64,000 nucleotides of DNA from Avena insularis (Eukaryota; Streptophyta; Magnoliopsida; Poales; Poaceae). This document shows, in pieces, positions 33,101 to 49,059 of this stretch. Under the pieces are notes generated by a model. It ran no database searches. It saw only the letters and a list, made by a program, of their open reading frames with translations, and was not told the origin of the DNA. The position numbers and the translations under genes are program-made. Within the stretch, counting starts at the first letter, position 1. Every line of letters starts with the position of its first letter. The DNA is taken from the NCBI GenBank assembly GCA_023614405.1, contig CM042694.1, positions 87,775,285 to 87,839,284 on the forward strand. The letters are read 5' to 3'.

Positions 33101-36100
33101 TCCTCTAAACAAACCACATAAGGATCCACCAGTGTCACTACGTGTGTGTTCTTTTCATGAACCACACCCAGTGTCATTGCATGCGTGTTCTTCTAAACAA
33201 ACCACATAAGGATCCACCAGTGCCATTGCATGTGTGTTCCTCTAAACAAACCACATAAGGATGGGCCCACCAGTGTCATTGCCTGTCTGTTCTTTTCATG
33301 AACCACACCAAGTGTCAGTGCATGTCTGTTCTATTCATGAACCACACCTAGTTTCACTGCATGTCTATTCTTTTCATGGACCACATAAGGATCTACCAGT
33401 GTCATTGCATGTCTTTTACTTCCATAAACCACATGTAGATCCACCGGTGTCATTGCATGGGTGTTCTTCTAAACAAACCACATAAGGATCCACCAGTGTC
33501 ATTGCCTGTCTGTTCTTTTCATGAACCACATAAGGATGGGCCCACCAGTGTCATTGCATGTCTATTCTTTTCATGAACCACACCCAGTGTCAGTGCATGT
33601 CTGTTCTATTCACGAACCACACCCAGTGTCACTGCATGTCTGTTCTTTTAATGAACCGCATAAGTATCTGACAGTGTCATTGCATGTATTTTACTTCCAT
33701 AAATCACATGTGGGTCCACCTAGTGTGATTGCATGTGTGTTCCTCTAAACAAACCACATAAGGATCCACCAGTGTCATTGCGTGTCTGTTCTTTTCAAGA
33801 ACCACACCTAGTGCCATTGCATGCGTGTTCTTCTAAACAAACCACATGAGTATCCACCGGTGTCATTGCCTGTATGTTCTTTTCATGAACCGCACCCAGT
33901 GTCATTGCATGTGTGTTATTCTAAACAAACCACATAAGTCATTGCATGTTTGTTCTTTTCATGAACCACACCCGGTGTAATTGCATGTCTGTTCTTTTCA
34001 TGAAGCATGGCTAGAGTCATTGCATGTCTGTTCCTCTAAACAAACCACATAAGGATCCAGCAGTGTCATTGATGTCTGTTCTTTTCATGAACCACATCAG
34101 GATCTACCAGTGTCATTGCATGTCTGTTCTTTTCATGAACCACACCCAGTGTCATTGCATGTGTGTTACTTCCATAAACCACATATGGATCCACCGGTGT
34201 GATTGCATGTTTGTTCCTTCCATAAACCGCATAAGGATCCACTAGTGTCATTGCAAGTCTATTCTTTTCATGAACCGCGGCTAGAGTCATTGCATGTCTA
34301 TTCCTCTAAACAAACCACATAAGCATCCACCAGTGTCATTGCATGTCTGTTCTTTTCATGAACGACATAAGGATCTACCAGTGTCATTGCATGTCTGTTC
34401 TATTCATGAACCACACCCAGTGTCATTGCATGTCTGTTACTTCCATATACCACTTGTGGATCCACCGGTGTCATTGCATGTCTGTTCCTCTAAACAAACC
34501 ACATAAGGATCCACCAGTGTCATTGCATGTCTGTTCTTCTCATGAACCACATAAGGATGGGCCCACCAGTGTCAGTGCATGTCTGTTTTAGTCACGAACC
34601 ACACCCAGTTTCACTGCATGTCTGTTCTTTTCATGAACCACATAAGGATCTACCAGTGTCATTGCATGTCTTTTACTTCCATAAACCACATGTGGATCCA
34701 CCGGTGTCATTGCATGTCTGTTCCTCTAAACAAACCACATAAGGATCCACCAGTGTCATTGCGTGTGTGTTCTTCACATGAACCACATAAGGATCTACAA
34801 GTGTCATTGCATGGGTGTTCTTTTCATGAACCACACCCAGTGTCACTGCATGTCAGTTCTTTTCATGAACCACATAAGGATCTACTAGAGTCATTGGATG
34901 TGTGTTCTTCTCATGAATCACACGTGGATCCATCGGTGTCATTGCATGTCTGTTCCTCAAAACAAACCACATAAGGATCCACCAGTGTCACTACGTGTGT
35001 GTTCTTTTCATGAACCACACCCAGTGTCATTGCATGCGTGTTCTTCTAAACAAACCACATAAGGATCCACCAGTGTCATGCATGTGTGTTCTTCTAAAGA
35101 AACCACATAAGGAGGGCCCACCAGTGTCATTGCATGTTTGTTCTTTTCATGAACCACACCCAGTGTCAGTGCATGTCTGTTCTATTCATGAACCACACCT
35201 AGTTTCACTGCATGTCTATTCTTTTCATGGACCACATAAGGATCTACCAGTGTCATTGCATGTCTTTTACTTCCATAAACCACATGTGGATCCACCGGTG
35301 TCATTGCATGTGTGTTCTTCTAAACAAACCACATAAGGATCCACCAGTGTCATTGCTTGTCTGTTCTTTTCATGAACCACATAAGGATGGACCCACCAGT
35401 GTCATTGCATGTCTGTTCTTTTCATGAACCACACCCAGTATGAGTGCATGTCTGTTCTATTCACGAACCACACCCAGTTTCACTGCATGTCTGTTCTTTT
35501 CATGAACCGCATAAGTATCTACCAGTGTCATTGCATGTCTTTTACTTCCATAAACCACATGTGGGTCCACCTAGTGTGATTGCATGTCTGTTCCTCTAAA
35601 CAAACCACATAAGGATCCACCAGTGTCATTGCGTGTATGTTCTTTTCATGAACCACACCTAGTGCCATTGCATGCGTGTTCTTCTAAACAAACCACATGA
35701 GGATCCACCGGTGTCATTGCCTGTATGTTCTTTTCATGAACCACACCCAGTGTCATTGCATGTGTGTTATTCTAAACAAACCACATAAGTCATTGCATGT
35801 CTGTTCTTTTCATGAACCACACCCGGTGTCATTGCATGTCTGTTCTTTTCATGAAGCACGGCTAGAGTCATTGCATGTCTGTTCCTCTAAACAAACCACA
35901 TAAGGATCCAGCAGTGTCATTGATGTCTGTTCTTTTCATGTACCACATAAGGATCTACCAGTGTCATTGCATGTCTGTTCGTTTCATGAACCACACTGAG
36001 TGTCATTGCATGTGTGTTACTTCCATAAACCACACATGGATCCACCAGTGTGATTGCATGTCTGTTCCTTCCATAAACCGCATAAGGATCCACCAGTGTC

Positions 36101-39100
36101 ATTGCATGTATATTCTTTCATGAACCACATAAGGACCTACCAGTGTCATTGCATGTCTTTTCTATTCATGAACCACACCCAGTGTCATTGCATGTGTGTT
36201 ACTTCCATATACCAAATGTGGATCCACCGGTGTCGTTGCATGTCTGTTCCTCTAAACAAACCACATAAGGATCCACCAGTGTCATTGCCTGTCTGTTCTT
36301 CTCATGAACCTCATAAGGATGGGCCCACCAGTGTCAGAGCATGTCTGTTCTATTCACGAACCACACCCAGTTTCACTGCATGTCTGTTCCTTTCATGAAC
36401 CACATAAGGTTCTACCAGTGTCATTGCATGTCTTTTACTTCCATAAACCACATGTGGATCCACCGGTGTCATTGCATGTCTGTTCTTCTAGACAAACCAC
36501 ATAAGGATCCACCAGTGTTGTTGCGTGTGTGTTCTTCACATGAACCACATAAGGACCTACAAGTGTCATTGCATGGGTGTTCTTTTGATGAACCACACCC
36601 AGTGTCACTGCATGTCAGTTCTTTTCATGAACCACATAAGGATCTACCAGAGTCATTGGATGTGTGTTATTCTCATGAATCACACGTGGATCCACCGGTG
36701 TCATTGCATGTCTGTTCCTCTAAACAAACCACATAAGGATCCACCAGTGTCACTACGTGTGTGTTCTTTTCATGAACCACAACCAGTGGCATTGCATGCG
36801 TGTTCTTCTAAACAAACCACATAAGGATCCACCAGTGTCATTGCATGTGTGTTCTTCTAAACAAACCACATAAGGATGGGCCCACCAGTGTCATTGCACA
36901 TGCATTCTTTTCATGAACCACACCCAGTGTCGGCATGTACATTCTATTCATGAACCACACCCAGTTTCACTGCATGTCTGTTCTTTTCATGGACCACACA
37001 AGGATCTACCAGTGTCATTGCATGTCTTTTACTTCCATAAACCACATGTGGATCCACCGGTGTCATTGCATGGGTGTTCTTCTAAACAAACCACATAAGG
37101 ATCCACCAGTGTCATTGCCTGTCTGTTCTTTTCATGAACCACATAAGGATGGGCCCACCAGTGTCATTGCATGTCTGTTCTTTTCATGAACCACACCCAG
37201 TGTCAGTGCATGTCTGTTCTATTCACGAACCACACCTAGTTTCACTGCATGTCTGTTCTTTTAATGAACCGCATAAGTATCTACCAGTGTCATTGCATGT
37301 GTTTTACTTCCATAAACCACATGTGGGTCCACCTAGTGTGATTGCATGTGTGTTCCTCTAAACAAACCACATAAGGATCCACCAGTGTCATTGCGTGTCT
37401 GTTCTTTTCAAGAACCACACCTAGTGCGATTGCATGCGTGTTCTTCTAAACAAACCACATGAGGATCCACCGGTGTCATTGCCTGTATGTTCTTTTCATG
37501 AACCACACCCAGTGTCATTGCATGTGTGTTATTCTAAACAAACCACATAAGTCATTGCATGTCTGTTCTTTTCATGAACCACACCCGGTGTCATTGCATG
37601 TCTGTTCTTTTCATGAAGCACGGCTAGAGTCATTGCATGCCTGTTCCTCTAAACAAACCACATAAGGATCCAGCAGTGTCATTGATGTCTGTTCTTTTCA
37701 TGAAGCACATAAGGATCTACCAGTGTCATTGCATGTCTGTTCTTTTCATGAACCACACCCAGTGTCATTGCATGTGTGTTACTTCCATAAACCACATATG
37801 GATCCACCGGTGTGATTGCATGTTTGTTCCTTCCATAAACCGCATAAGGATCCACCAGTGTCATTGCATCTCTATTCTTTTCATGAACCACGGCTAGAGT
37901 CATTGCATGTCTGTTCCTTCCATAAACCGCATAAGGATCCAACAGTGTCATTGCATGTCTGTTCTTTTCATGAACCACATAAGGATCTACCAGTGTCATT
38001 GCATGTCTGTTCTATTCATGAACCACACCCAGTGTCATTGCATGTGTGTTACTTCCATATACCACATGTGGATCCACCGGTGTCATTGCATGTCTGTTCC
38101 TCTAAACAAACCACATAAGGATCCACCAGTGTCATTGCCTGTCTGTTCTTCACATGAACCACATAAGGATCTACAAGTGTCATTGCATGGGTGTTCTTTT
38201 CATGAACCACACCCAGTGTCACTGCATATCAGTTCTTTTCGTGAACCACACCCAGTGTCACTGCATGTCAGTTCTTTTCATGAACCACATAAGGACCTAC
38301 TAGAGTCATTGGATGTGTGTTCTTCTCATGAATCACACGTGGATCCACCGGTGTCATTGCATGTCTGTTCTATTCATGAACCACACCCAGTGTCATTGCA
38401 TGTGTGTTACTTCCATATACCACATGTGGATCCACCGGTGTCATTGCATGTCTGTTCCTCGAAACAAACCACATAAGGATCCACCAGTGTCATTGCCTGT
38501 CTGTTCTTCTCATGAACCACATAAGGATGGGCCCACTAGTGTCAGTGCATGTCTGTTCTATTCAGAACCACACCCAGTTTCACTGCATGTCTGTTCCTTT
38601 CATGAACCACATAAGGATCTACCAGTGTCATTACATGTCTTTTACTTCCATAAACCACATGTGGATCCACCAGTGTCATTGCATGGGTGTTCTTCTAAAC
38701 AAACCACACAAGGATCCACCAGTGTCATTGCATGTCTGTTCTTTTCATGAACCACATAAGGATGGGCCCACCAGTGTCATTGCATGTCTGTTCTTTTCAT
38801 GAACCACACCCAGTGTTAGTGCATGTTTGTTCTATTCACGAACCACACCCAGTGTCATTGCATGTGTGTTACTTCCATATACCACATGTGGATCCACCGG
38901 TGTCATTGCATGTTTGTTCCTCTAAACAAACCACATAAGGATCCACTAGTGTCATTGCCTGTCTGTTCTTCTCATGAACCACATAAGGATGGGACCACCA
39001 GTGTCAGTGCATGTCTGTTCTATTCATGAACCACACCCAGTTTCACTGCATGTCTGTTCCTTTCATGAACCACATAAGGATCTACCAGTGTCATTGCATG

Positions 39101-42100
39101 TCTTTTACTTCCATAAACCACATGTGGATCCACCGGTGTCATTGCATGTCTGTTCTTCTAGACAAACCACATAAGGATCCACCAGTGTCATTGCGTGTGT
39201 GTTCTTAACATGAACCACACAAGGACCTACAAGTGTCATTACATGGGTGTTCTTTTCATGAACCGCACCCAGTGTCACTACATGTCAGTTGTTTTCATGA
39301 ACCACATAAGGATCTACCAGAGTCATTGGATGTGTGTTCTTCCATTGAATCACACGTGGATCCACCGGTGTCATTGCATGTCTGTTCCTCTAAACAAACC
39401 ACATAAGGATCCACCAGTGTCACTACGTGTGTGTTCTTTTCATGAACCACACCCAGTGGCATTGCATGCGTGTTCTTCTAAACAAACCATATAAGGATCC
39501 GCCAGTGTCATTGCATGTGTGTTCTTCTAAACAAACCACATAAGGATGGGCCCACCAGTGTCATTGCCTATCTGTTCTTTTCATGAACCACACCCAGTGT
39601 CAGTGCATGTCTGTTCTATTCATGAACCACACCTAGTTTCACTGCATGTCTATTCTTTTCATGGACCACATAAGGATCTACCAGTGTCATTACATGTCTT
39701 TTACTTCCATAAACCACATGTGGATCCACCGGTGTCATTGCATGTGTGTTCTTCTAAACAAACCACATAAGGATCCACCAGTGTCATTGTCTGTCTGTTC
39801 TTTTCATGAACCACATAAGGATGGGCCCACCAGTGTCATTGCATGTCTGTTCTTTTCATGAACCACACCCAGTGTCAGTGCATGTCTGTTCTATTCAGGA
39901 ACCACACCCAGTTTCACTGCATGTCTTTTCTTTTCATGAACCGCATAAGTATCTACTAGTATCATTGCATGTATTTTACTTCCATAAACCACATGTGGGT
40001 CCACCTAGTGTGATTGCATGTGTGTTCCTCTAAACAAACCACATAAGGATCCACCAGTGTCATTGCGTGTCTGTTCTTTTCAAGAACCACACCTAGTGCC
40101 ATTGCATGCGTGTTTTTTTAAACAAACCAGATGAGGATCCACCGGTGTCATTGCCTCTATGTTCTTTTCATGAACCACACCCAGTGTCATTGCATGTGTG
40201 TTATTCTAAACAAACCACATAAGTCATTGCATGTCTGTTCTTTTCATGAACCACACCCGATGTCATTGCATGTCTGTTCTTTTCATGAAGCACGGCTAGA
40301 GTCATTGCATGTCTGTTCCTCTAAACAAACCACATAAGGATCCACCAGTGTCATTGCCTGTGTGTTCTTCTCATGAACCACACCTAGTGTCATTGCATGT
40401 GTGTTCTTCTAAACAAACCACATAAGGATCCACCAGTGTCATTGCCTGTCTGTTCTTTTCATGAACCACATAAGGATGGGCCCACCAGTGTTAGTGCATG
40501 TCTGTTCTATTCACGAACCACACCCGTTTCCTTTGCATATACATTTCTTTTCATGAACCACATAAGGATCTACCAGTGTCATTGCATGTCTTTTACTTCC
40601 ATAAACCACATGTGGATCCACCGGTGTCATTGCATGTCTGTTCCTCTAAACAAACCATATAAGGATCCACCAGTGTCATTGCATGTGTGTTCTTCACATG
40701 AACCACATAAGGATCCACAAGTGTCATTGCATGTGTGTTCTTTGCTTGAACCACACCCAGTGTCACTTCATGTCAGTTCTTTTCATGAACCACATAAGGA
40801 TCTACCAGAGTCATTGGATGTTTGTTCTTCTCATGAACCACACGTGGATCCACCGGTGTCATTGCATGTCTGTTCCTCAAAACAAACCACATAAGGATCC
40901 ACCAGTGTCATTGTGTGTCTGTTCTTTTGATGAACCACACCCAGTGTCATTGCATGCGTGTTCTTCTAAGCAAACCACATGAGGATCCACCAGTGTCATT
41001 GCCTGTATGTTCTTTTCACGAACCACACCCAGTGTCATTGCATGTATGTTATTCTAAACAAACCACATAAGTCATTGCAAGTTTGTTCTTTTCATGAAAC
41101 ATACCCGGTGTCATTGCATGTCTGTTCTTTTCATGAAGCACGACTAGAGTCATTGCATGTCTGTTCCTCTAAACAAACAACATAAGGATCCACCAGTGTC
41201 ATTGCATGTCTGTTCTTTTCATGAACCACATAAGGATCTACCAGTGTCATTGCATGTCTGTTCTTTTCATGAACCACACTCAGTGTCATTGCATGTGTGT
41301 TACTTCCATAAACCACATATGGATCCACCGGTGTGATTGCATGTCTGTTCGTTCCATAAACCACATAAGGATCCACCAATGTCATTGCATGTCTGTTCTT
41401 TTTATGAACCATGGCTAGAGTCATTGCATGTATGTTCTTTTCATGAACCACGGCTAGAATCATTGCATGTCTGTTCCTCTAAACAAACCACATAAGGATC
41501 CACCAGTGTCATTGCATGTCTGTTCTTTTCGTGAACCACATAAGGATCTACCAGTGTCATTGCATGTCTGTTCTATTCATGAACCACACCCAGTGTCATT
41601 GCATGTGTGTTACTTCCATATACCACATGTGGATCCACCGGTGTCATTGCATGTCTGTTCCTCTAAACAAACCACATAAGGATCCACCAGTGTCATTGCA
41701 TGCATTCTTCTCATGAACCACATAAGGATGGGCCCACCTGCAGCCGATTGCATATACATTCTATTCACGAACCACAACCAGTTTCGTGGCATGTCTGTTC
41801 TTTTCATGAACCACATAAGGATCTACCAGTGTCATTGCATGTCTTTTACTTCCATAAACCACATGTGGATCCACCGGTGTCATTGCATGTCTATTCCTCT
41901 AAACAAACCACATAAGGATCCACCAGTGTCATTGCTTGTGTGTTCTTCTCATGAACCACATAAGGATCTACAAGTGTCATTGCATGTGTGTTCTTTTCAT
42001 GAACCACACCCAGTGTCACTGCATGTCAGTTCTTTTCATGAACCACATAAGGATCTACCAGAGTCATTCGATGTGTGTTCTTCTCATGAACCACACGTGG

Positions 42101-42280
42101 ATGCACCGGTGTCATTGCATATCTGTTCCTCAAAACAAACCACATAAGGATCCACCAGTGTCATTGCGTGTGTGTTCTCTTCATGAACCACACCCAGTGT
42201 CATTGCATGTGTGTTCTGCTAAACAAACCACATAAGGATCCACCAGTGTCATTGCATATGTGTTCTTCTAAACAAACCAC

Positions 42281-44520
42281 ATAAGGATGGGCCCACCAGT
42301 GTCATTGCATGTTTGTTCTTTTCATGAACCACACCCAGTGTCAGTGCATGTCTGTTCTATTCAGGAACCACACCTAGTTTCACTGCATGTCTGTTCTTTT
42401 CATGAACCACATAAGGATCTACAAGTGTCATTGCATGTCTTTTACTTCCATAAACCACATGTGGATCCACCGGTGTCATTGCATGTGTGTTCTTCTAAAC
42501 AAACCAGATAAGGATCCACCAGTGTCATTGCCTGTCTCTTCTTTTCATGAACCACATAAGGATGGGCCCACCAGTGTCATTGCATGTCTGTTCTTTTCAT
42601 GAACCACACCCAGTGTCAGTGCATGTCTGTTCTATTCACGAACCACACCCAGTTTCATTGCATGTCTGCTCTTTTCATGAACCACATAAGGATCTACCAG
42701 TGTCATTGCATGTCTTTTACTCTCATAAACCACATGTGGATCCACGTGTCATTGCATGTACATTCCTCTAAACAAACCACATAAGGATCCACCAGTGTCA
42801 TTGCGTGTCTATTCTTTTCATGAACCACATAAGGATCTACCAGTGTCATTGCATGTCTATTCTTTTCATGAACCACACCCAGTGTCATTGCCTGTGTGTT
42901 ACTTCCATAAACCACATGTGGATCCACCTAGTGTCATTGCATGTGTGTTCTTCTAAACAAACCAAATAAGGATCCACCAGTGTCATTGCATGTCTGTTCT
43001 TTTCATGAACCACATAAGGATTGGCCCACAGTGTCATTGTCATGTCTGTTCTTTTTCATGAACCACACCCAAAGGTGCATGTCTGTTTCTATTCATGAAC
43101 CACACCTAGTTTCACTGCATGTCTGTTCTTTTCAGGAACCACACAAGGATCTACCAGTGTCATTGCATGTCTTTTACTTCCATAAACCACATGTGGATCC
43201 ACCGGTAACATTGCCTGTTTATTGCTCTAAACAAACCACACAAGGATCTACTAGTGTCATTGCATGTCTTTTACTTCCATAAACCACATGTGGATCCACC
43301 GGTAACATTGCCTGTCTATTCCTCTAAACAAACCACATAAAGATCCACCAGTGTCATTGCGTGTGTGTTCTCTTCATGAACCACACCTAGTGTCATTGCA
43401 TGTGTGTTCTTCTAAACAAACCACATAAGGATCCACCAGTGTCATTGCATGTATGTTATTCTAAACAAACCACATAAGTCATTGCATGTCTGTTCTTTTC
43501 ATGAAACATACCCGGTGTCATTGCATGTCTGTTCTTTTCATGAAGCACGACTAGAGTCATTGCATGTATGTTCCTCTAAACAAACCACATAAGGATCCAT
43601 CAGTGTCATTGATGTCTGTTCTTTTCATGAACCACATAAGGATCTACTAGTGTCATTGCATGTCTGTTCTTTTCATGAACCACACCCAGTGTTATTGCAT
43701 GTGTGTTACTTCCATAAACCACATATGGATCCACCGGTGTGATTGCATGTTTGTTCCTTCCATAAACCGCATAAGGATCCACCAGTGTCATTGCATGTCT
43801 ATTCTTTTCATGAACCACGGCTAGAGCCATTGCATGTCTGTTCCTCTAAACAAACCACATAAGGATACACCAGTGTCATTGCATGTCTGTTCTTTTCATG
43901 AACAACATAAGGATCTACCAGTGTCATTGCATGTCTGTTCTATTCATGAACCACACCTAGTGTCATTGCATGTGTGTTACTTCCATATACCACATGTGGA
44001 TCCTCCGGTGTCATTGCATGTCTGTTCCTCTAAACAAACCACATAAGGATCCACCAGTGTCATTGCCTATCTGTTCTTCTCATGAACCACATAAGAATGG
44101 GCCCACCAGTTTCAGTGCATGTCTGTTCTATTCACGAACCACACCCAGTTTCACTGCATGTCTGTTCCTTTCATGAACCACATAAGGATCTACCAGTCTC
44201 ATTGCATGTCTTTTACTTCCATAAACCACATGTGGATCCACCGGTGTCATTGCATGTCTGTTCCTCTAAACAAACCACATAAGGATCCACCGGTGTCATT
44301 GCGTGTGTGTTCTTCACATGAACCACATAAGGATCTACAAGTGTCAATGCATGTGTGTTCTTTTCATGAACCACACCCAGTGTCACTACACGTCAGTTCT
44401 TTTCATGAACCACATAAGGATCTACGAGAGTCATTGGATGTGTCTTCTTCTCATGAACCACACGTGGATCCACCGGTGTCATTGCATGTCTGTTCCTCTA
44501 AACAAACCACATAAGGATCC
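42281..44520. repeat. Higher-order block, copy 1 (about 2.24 kb)
   Basis: Nearly identical to 45349-47591 at an offset of 3068 bp at the left end and 3071 bp at the right end. Shared private variants include AACCAGATAAGGATCC, TTTACTCTCATAAACC, GATCCTCCGGTG and CATAAGAATGGGCCC. Similarity drops to the array average after 44520. Confidence 0.85.
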
Positions 44521-45348
44521 ACCGAGTGTCAGTGCATGTCTGTTCTATTCACGAACCACACCCAGTTTCACTGCATGTCTGTTCTTTTCATGAACCACAT
44601 AAGGATCTACCAGTGTCATTGCATGTCTTTTACTTCCATAAGCCACATGTGGATCCACCTAGCGTGATTGCATGTCTGTTCCTCTAAACAAACCACATAA
44701 GGATCCAATAGTGTCATTGCGTGTCTGTTCTTTTCATGAACCATATCCAGTACCATTGCACGCGTGTTCTTCTAAACAAACCACATTAGGATCCACTAGT
44801 GTTATTGCCTGTATGTTCTTTTCATGAACCACACCTAGTGTCATTGCATGTGTGTTATTCTTAACAAACCACATAAGTCGTTGCATGTCTGTTCTTTTCA
44901 TGAACCACACCCGGGGTCATTGCATGTCTGTTCTTTTCATGAACCACAGCTAGAGTCATTGCATGTATGTTCCTCTAAACAAACCACATAAGGATCCACC
45001 AGTGTCATTGCATGTCTGTTCTTTTCATGAACCACATACGGATCTACCTGTGTCATTGCATGTCTGTTCTTTTCATGAACCACACCCAGTGTCATTGCAT
45101 GTCTTTTACTTCCATAAACCACATGTGGATCCACCGGTGTCATTGCATGTGTGTTCTTCTAAACAAACCACATAAGGATCCACCAGTGTCATTGCTTATC
45201 TGTTCTTTTCATGAACCACATAAGGATGGACCCACCAGTGTCATTGCATGTCTGTTCTTTTCATGAACCACACCCAGTATGAGTGCATGTCTGTTCTATT
45301 CACGAACCACACCCAGTTTCACTGCATGTCTGTTCTTTTCATGATCAC

Positions 45349-47591
45349 ATAAGGATGGGCCCACCAGTGTCATTGCATGTTTGTTCTTTTCATGAACCAC
45401 ACCCAGTGTCAGTGCATGTCTGTTCTATTCAGGAACCACACCTAGTTTCACTGCATGTCTGTTCTTTTCATGAACCACATAAGGATCTACAAGTGTCATT
45501 GCATGTCTTTTACTTCCATAAACCACATGTGGATCCACCGGTGTCATTGCATGTGTGTTCTTCTAAACAAACCAGATAAGGATCCACCAGTGTCATTGCC
45601 TGTCTCTTCTTTTCATGAACCACATAAGGATGGGCCCACCAGTGTCATTGCATGTCTGTTCTTTTCATGAACCACACCCAGTGTCAGTGCATGTCTGTTC
45701 TATTCACGAACCACACCCAGTTTCATTGCATGTCTGCTCTTTTCATGAACCACATAAGGATCTACCAGTGTCATTGCATGTCTTTTACTCTCATAAACCA
45801 CATGTGGATCCACCGGTGTCATTGCATGTCTATTCCTCTAAACAAACCACATAAGGATCCACCAGTGTCATTGCGTGTCTATTCTTTTCATGAACCACAT
45901 AAGGATCTACCTGTGTCATTGCATGTCTATTCTTTTCATGAACCACACCCAGTGTCATGGCCTGTGTGTTACTTCCATAAACCACATGTGGATCCACCTA
46001 GTGTCATTGCATGTGTGTTCTTCTAAACAAACCAAATAAGGATCCACCAGTGTCATTGCATGTCTGTTCTTTTCATGAACCACATAAGGATGGGCCCACC
46101 AGTGTCATTGCATGTCTGTTCTTTTCATGAACCACACCCAGTGTCAGTGCATGTCTGTTCTATTCATGAACCACACCTAGTTTCACTGCATGTCTGTTCT
46201 TTTCAGGAACCACACAAGGATCTACCAGTGTCATTGCATGTCTTTTACTTCCATAAACCACATGTGGATCCACCGGTAACATTGCCTATCTATTGCTCTA
46301 AACAAACCACACAAGGATCTACTAGTGTCATTGCATGTCTTTTACTTCCATAAACCACATGTGGATCCACCGGTAACATTGCCTGTCTATTCCTCTAAAC
46401 AAACCACATAAAGATCCACCAGTGTCATTGCGTGTGTGTTCTCTTCATGAACCACACCTAGTGTCATTGCATGTGTGTTCTTCTAAACAAACCACATAAG
46501 GATCCACCAGTGTCATTGCATGTATGTTATTCTAAACAAACCACATAAGTCATTGCATGTCTGTTCTTTTCATGAAACATACCCGGTGTCATTGCATGTC
46601 TGTTCTTTTCATGAAGCACGACTAGAGTCATTGCATGTATGTTCCTCTAAACAAACCACATAAGGATCCATCAGTGTCATTGATGTCTGTTCTTTTCATG
46701 AACCACATAAGGATCTACTAGTGTCATTGCATGTCTGTTCTTTTCATGAACCACACCCAGTGTTATTGCATGTGTGTTACTTCCATAAACCACATATGGA
46801 TCCACCGGTGTGATTGCATGTTTGTTCCTTCCATAAACCGCATAAGGATCCACCAGTGTCATTGCATGTCTATTCTTTTCATGAACCACGGCTAGAGCCA
46901 TTGCATGTCTGTTCCTCTAAACAAACCACATAAGGATACACCAGTGTCATTGCATGTCTGTTCTTTTCATGAACAACATAAGGATCTACCAGTGTCATTG
47001 CATGTCTGTTCTATTCATGAACCACACCTAGTGTCATTGCATGTGTGTTACTTCCATATACCACATGTGGATCCTCCGGTGTCATTGCATGTCTGTTCCT
47101 CTAAACAAACCACATAAGGATCCACCAGTGTCATTGCCTGTCTGTTCTTCTCATGAACCACATAAGAATGGGCCCACCAGTTTCAGTGCATGTCTGTTCT
47201 ATTCACGAACCACACCCAGTTTCACTGCATGTCTGTTCCTTTCATGAACCACATAAGGATCTACCAGTCTCATTGCATGTCTTTTACTTCCATAAACCAC
47301 ATGTGGATCCACCGGTGTCATTGCATGTCTGTTCCTCTAAACAAACCACATAAGGATCCACCGGTGTCATTGCGTGTGTGTTCTTCACATGAACCACATA
47401 AGGATCTACAAGTGTCAATGCATGTGTGTTCTTTTCATGAACCACACCCAGTGTCACTACACGTCAGTTCTATTCATGAACCACATAAGGATCTACGAGA
47501 GTCATTGGATGTGTCTTCTTCTCATGAACCACACGTGGATCCACCGGTGTCATTGCATGTCTGTTCCTCTAAACAAACCACATAAGGATCC
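45349..47591. repeat. Higher-order block, copy 2 (about 2.24 kb)
   Basis: Second copy of 42281-44520. The first part of this block (about 45349-46200) also recurs at about 52795-53650 at an offset of 7446 bp, so the same segment has been duplicated more than once. Confidence 0.85.
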
Positions 47592-49059
47592 ACCAGTGTC
47601 ATTGCGTGTGTGTTCTATTCATGAACCACACCCAGTGTCATTGCATGTGTGTTCTTCTAAACAAACCACATAAGGATCCACCAGTGTCATTGCATGTGTG
47701 TTCTTCTAAACAAACCACATAAGGATGGGCCCACGAGTGTCATTGCCTGTCTGTTCTTTTCATGAACCACACCCAGTGTCAGTGCATGTCTGTTCTATTC
47801 ATGAACCACACCCAGTTTCACTGCATGTCTGTTCTTTTCATGGACCACATAAGGATCTACCAGTGTCATTGCATGTCTTTTACTTCCATAAACCACGTGT
47901 CGATCCACCGATGTCATTGCATGTGTGTTCTTCTAAACAAACCACATAAGGATCCACCAGTGTCATTGCCTGTCTAATCTTTTCATGAACCACATAAGGC
48001 TGGGCCCACCAGTGTCATTGAATGTCTGTTCTTTTCATGAACCACACCCAGTGTCAGTGCATGTCTGTTCTATTCACGTACCACACCCAGTTTCACTGCA
48101 TGTCTGTTCTTTTCATGAACCACATAAGGATCTACCAGTGTCATTGCATGTATTTTACTTCCATAAACCACATCTGGATCCACCGGTGTCATTGCATGTA
48201 TGTTCCTCTAAACAAACCACATAAGGATCCACCAGTGTCATTGCGTGTGTGTTCTTCTCATGAACCACACCTAGTGTCATTGCATGTGTGTTCTTCTAAA
48301 CAAACCACATAAGGATCCACCAGTGTCATTGCCTGCCTGTTCTTTTCATGAACCACATAAGGATCCACCAGTGTCAGTGCATGTCTGTTCTTTTCATGAA
48401 TCACAGCCAGTGTCATTGCATGTCTTTTACTTCCATAAACCACATATGGATCCACCTAGTGTGATTGCATGTCTGTTCCTCTAAACAAACCACATAAGGA
48501 TCCACCAGTGTCATTGCGTGTCTGTTCTTTTCATGAACCACACCCATTGTCATTGCATGCGTGTTCTTCTAAACAAACCACATAAGGATCCACTAGTGCC
48601 ATTGCCTATATGTTCTTTTCATGAACCACACCCAGTGTCATTGCATGTCTGTTCTTCTCATGAACCACATAAGGATGGGCCCACCAGTGTCATTGCATGT
48701 CTATTCTTTTCATGAACCACACCTAGTGTCATTGCATGTCTGTTATTTTCGTAAACCACGGCTAGAGTCATTGCATGTCTGTTCTTTTCATGAACCACAG
48801 CTAGAGTCATTGCATGTCTGTTCCTCTAAACAAACCACATAAGGATCCACCTGTGTCATTGGATGTCTGTTCTTTTCATGAACCACATAAGGATCTACCA
48901 GTGTCATTGCATGTCTATTCTATTCATGAGCCACACCCAGTGTCATTGCATGTGTGTTACTTCCATATACCACATGTGGATCCACCGGTGTCATTGCATG
49001 TCTGTTCCTCTAAACAAACCACATAAGGATCCACCAGTGTCATTGCCTATTTGTTCTTC

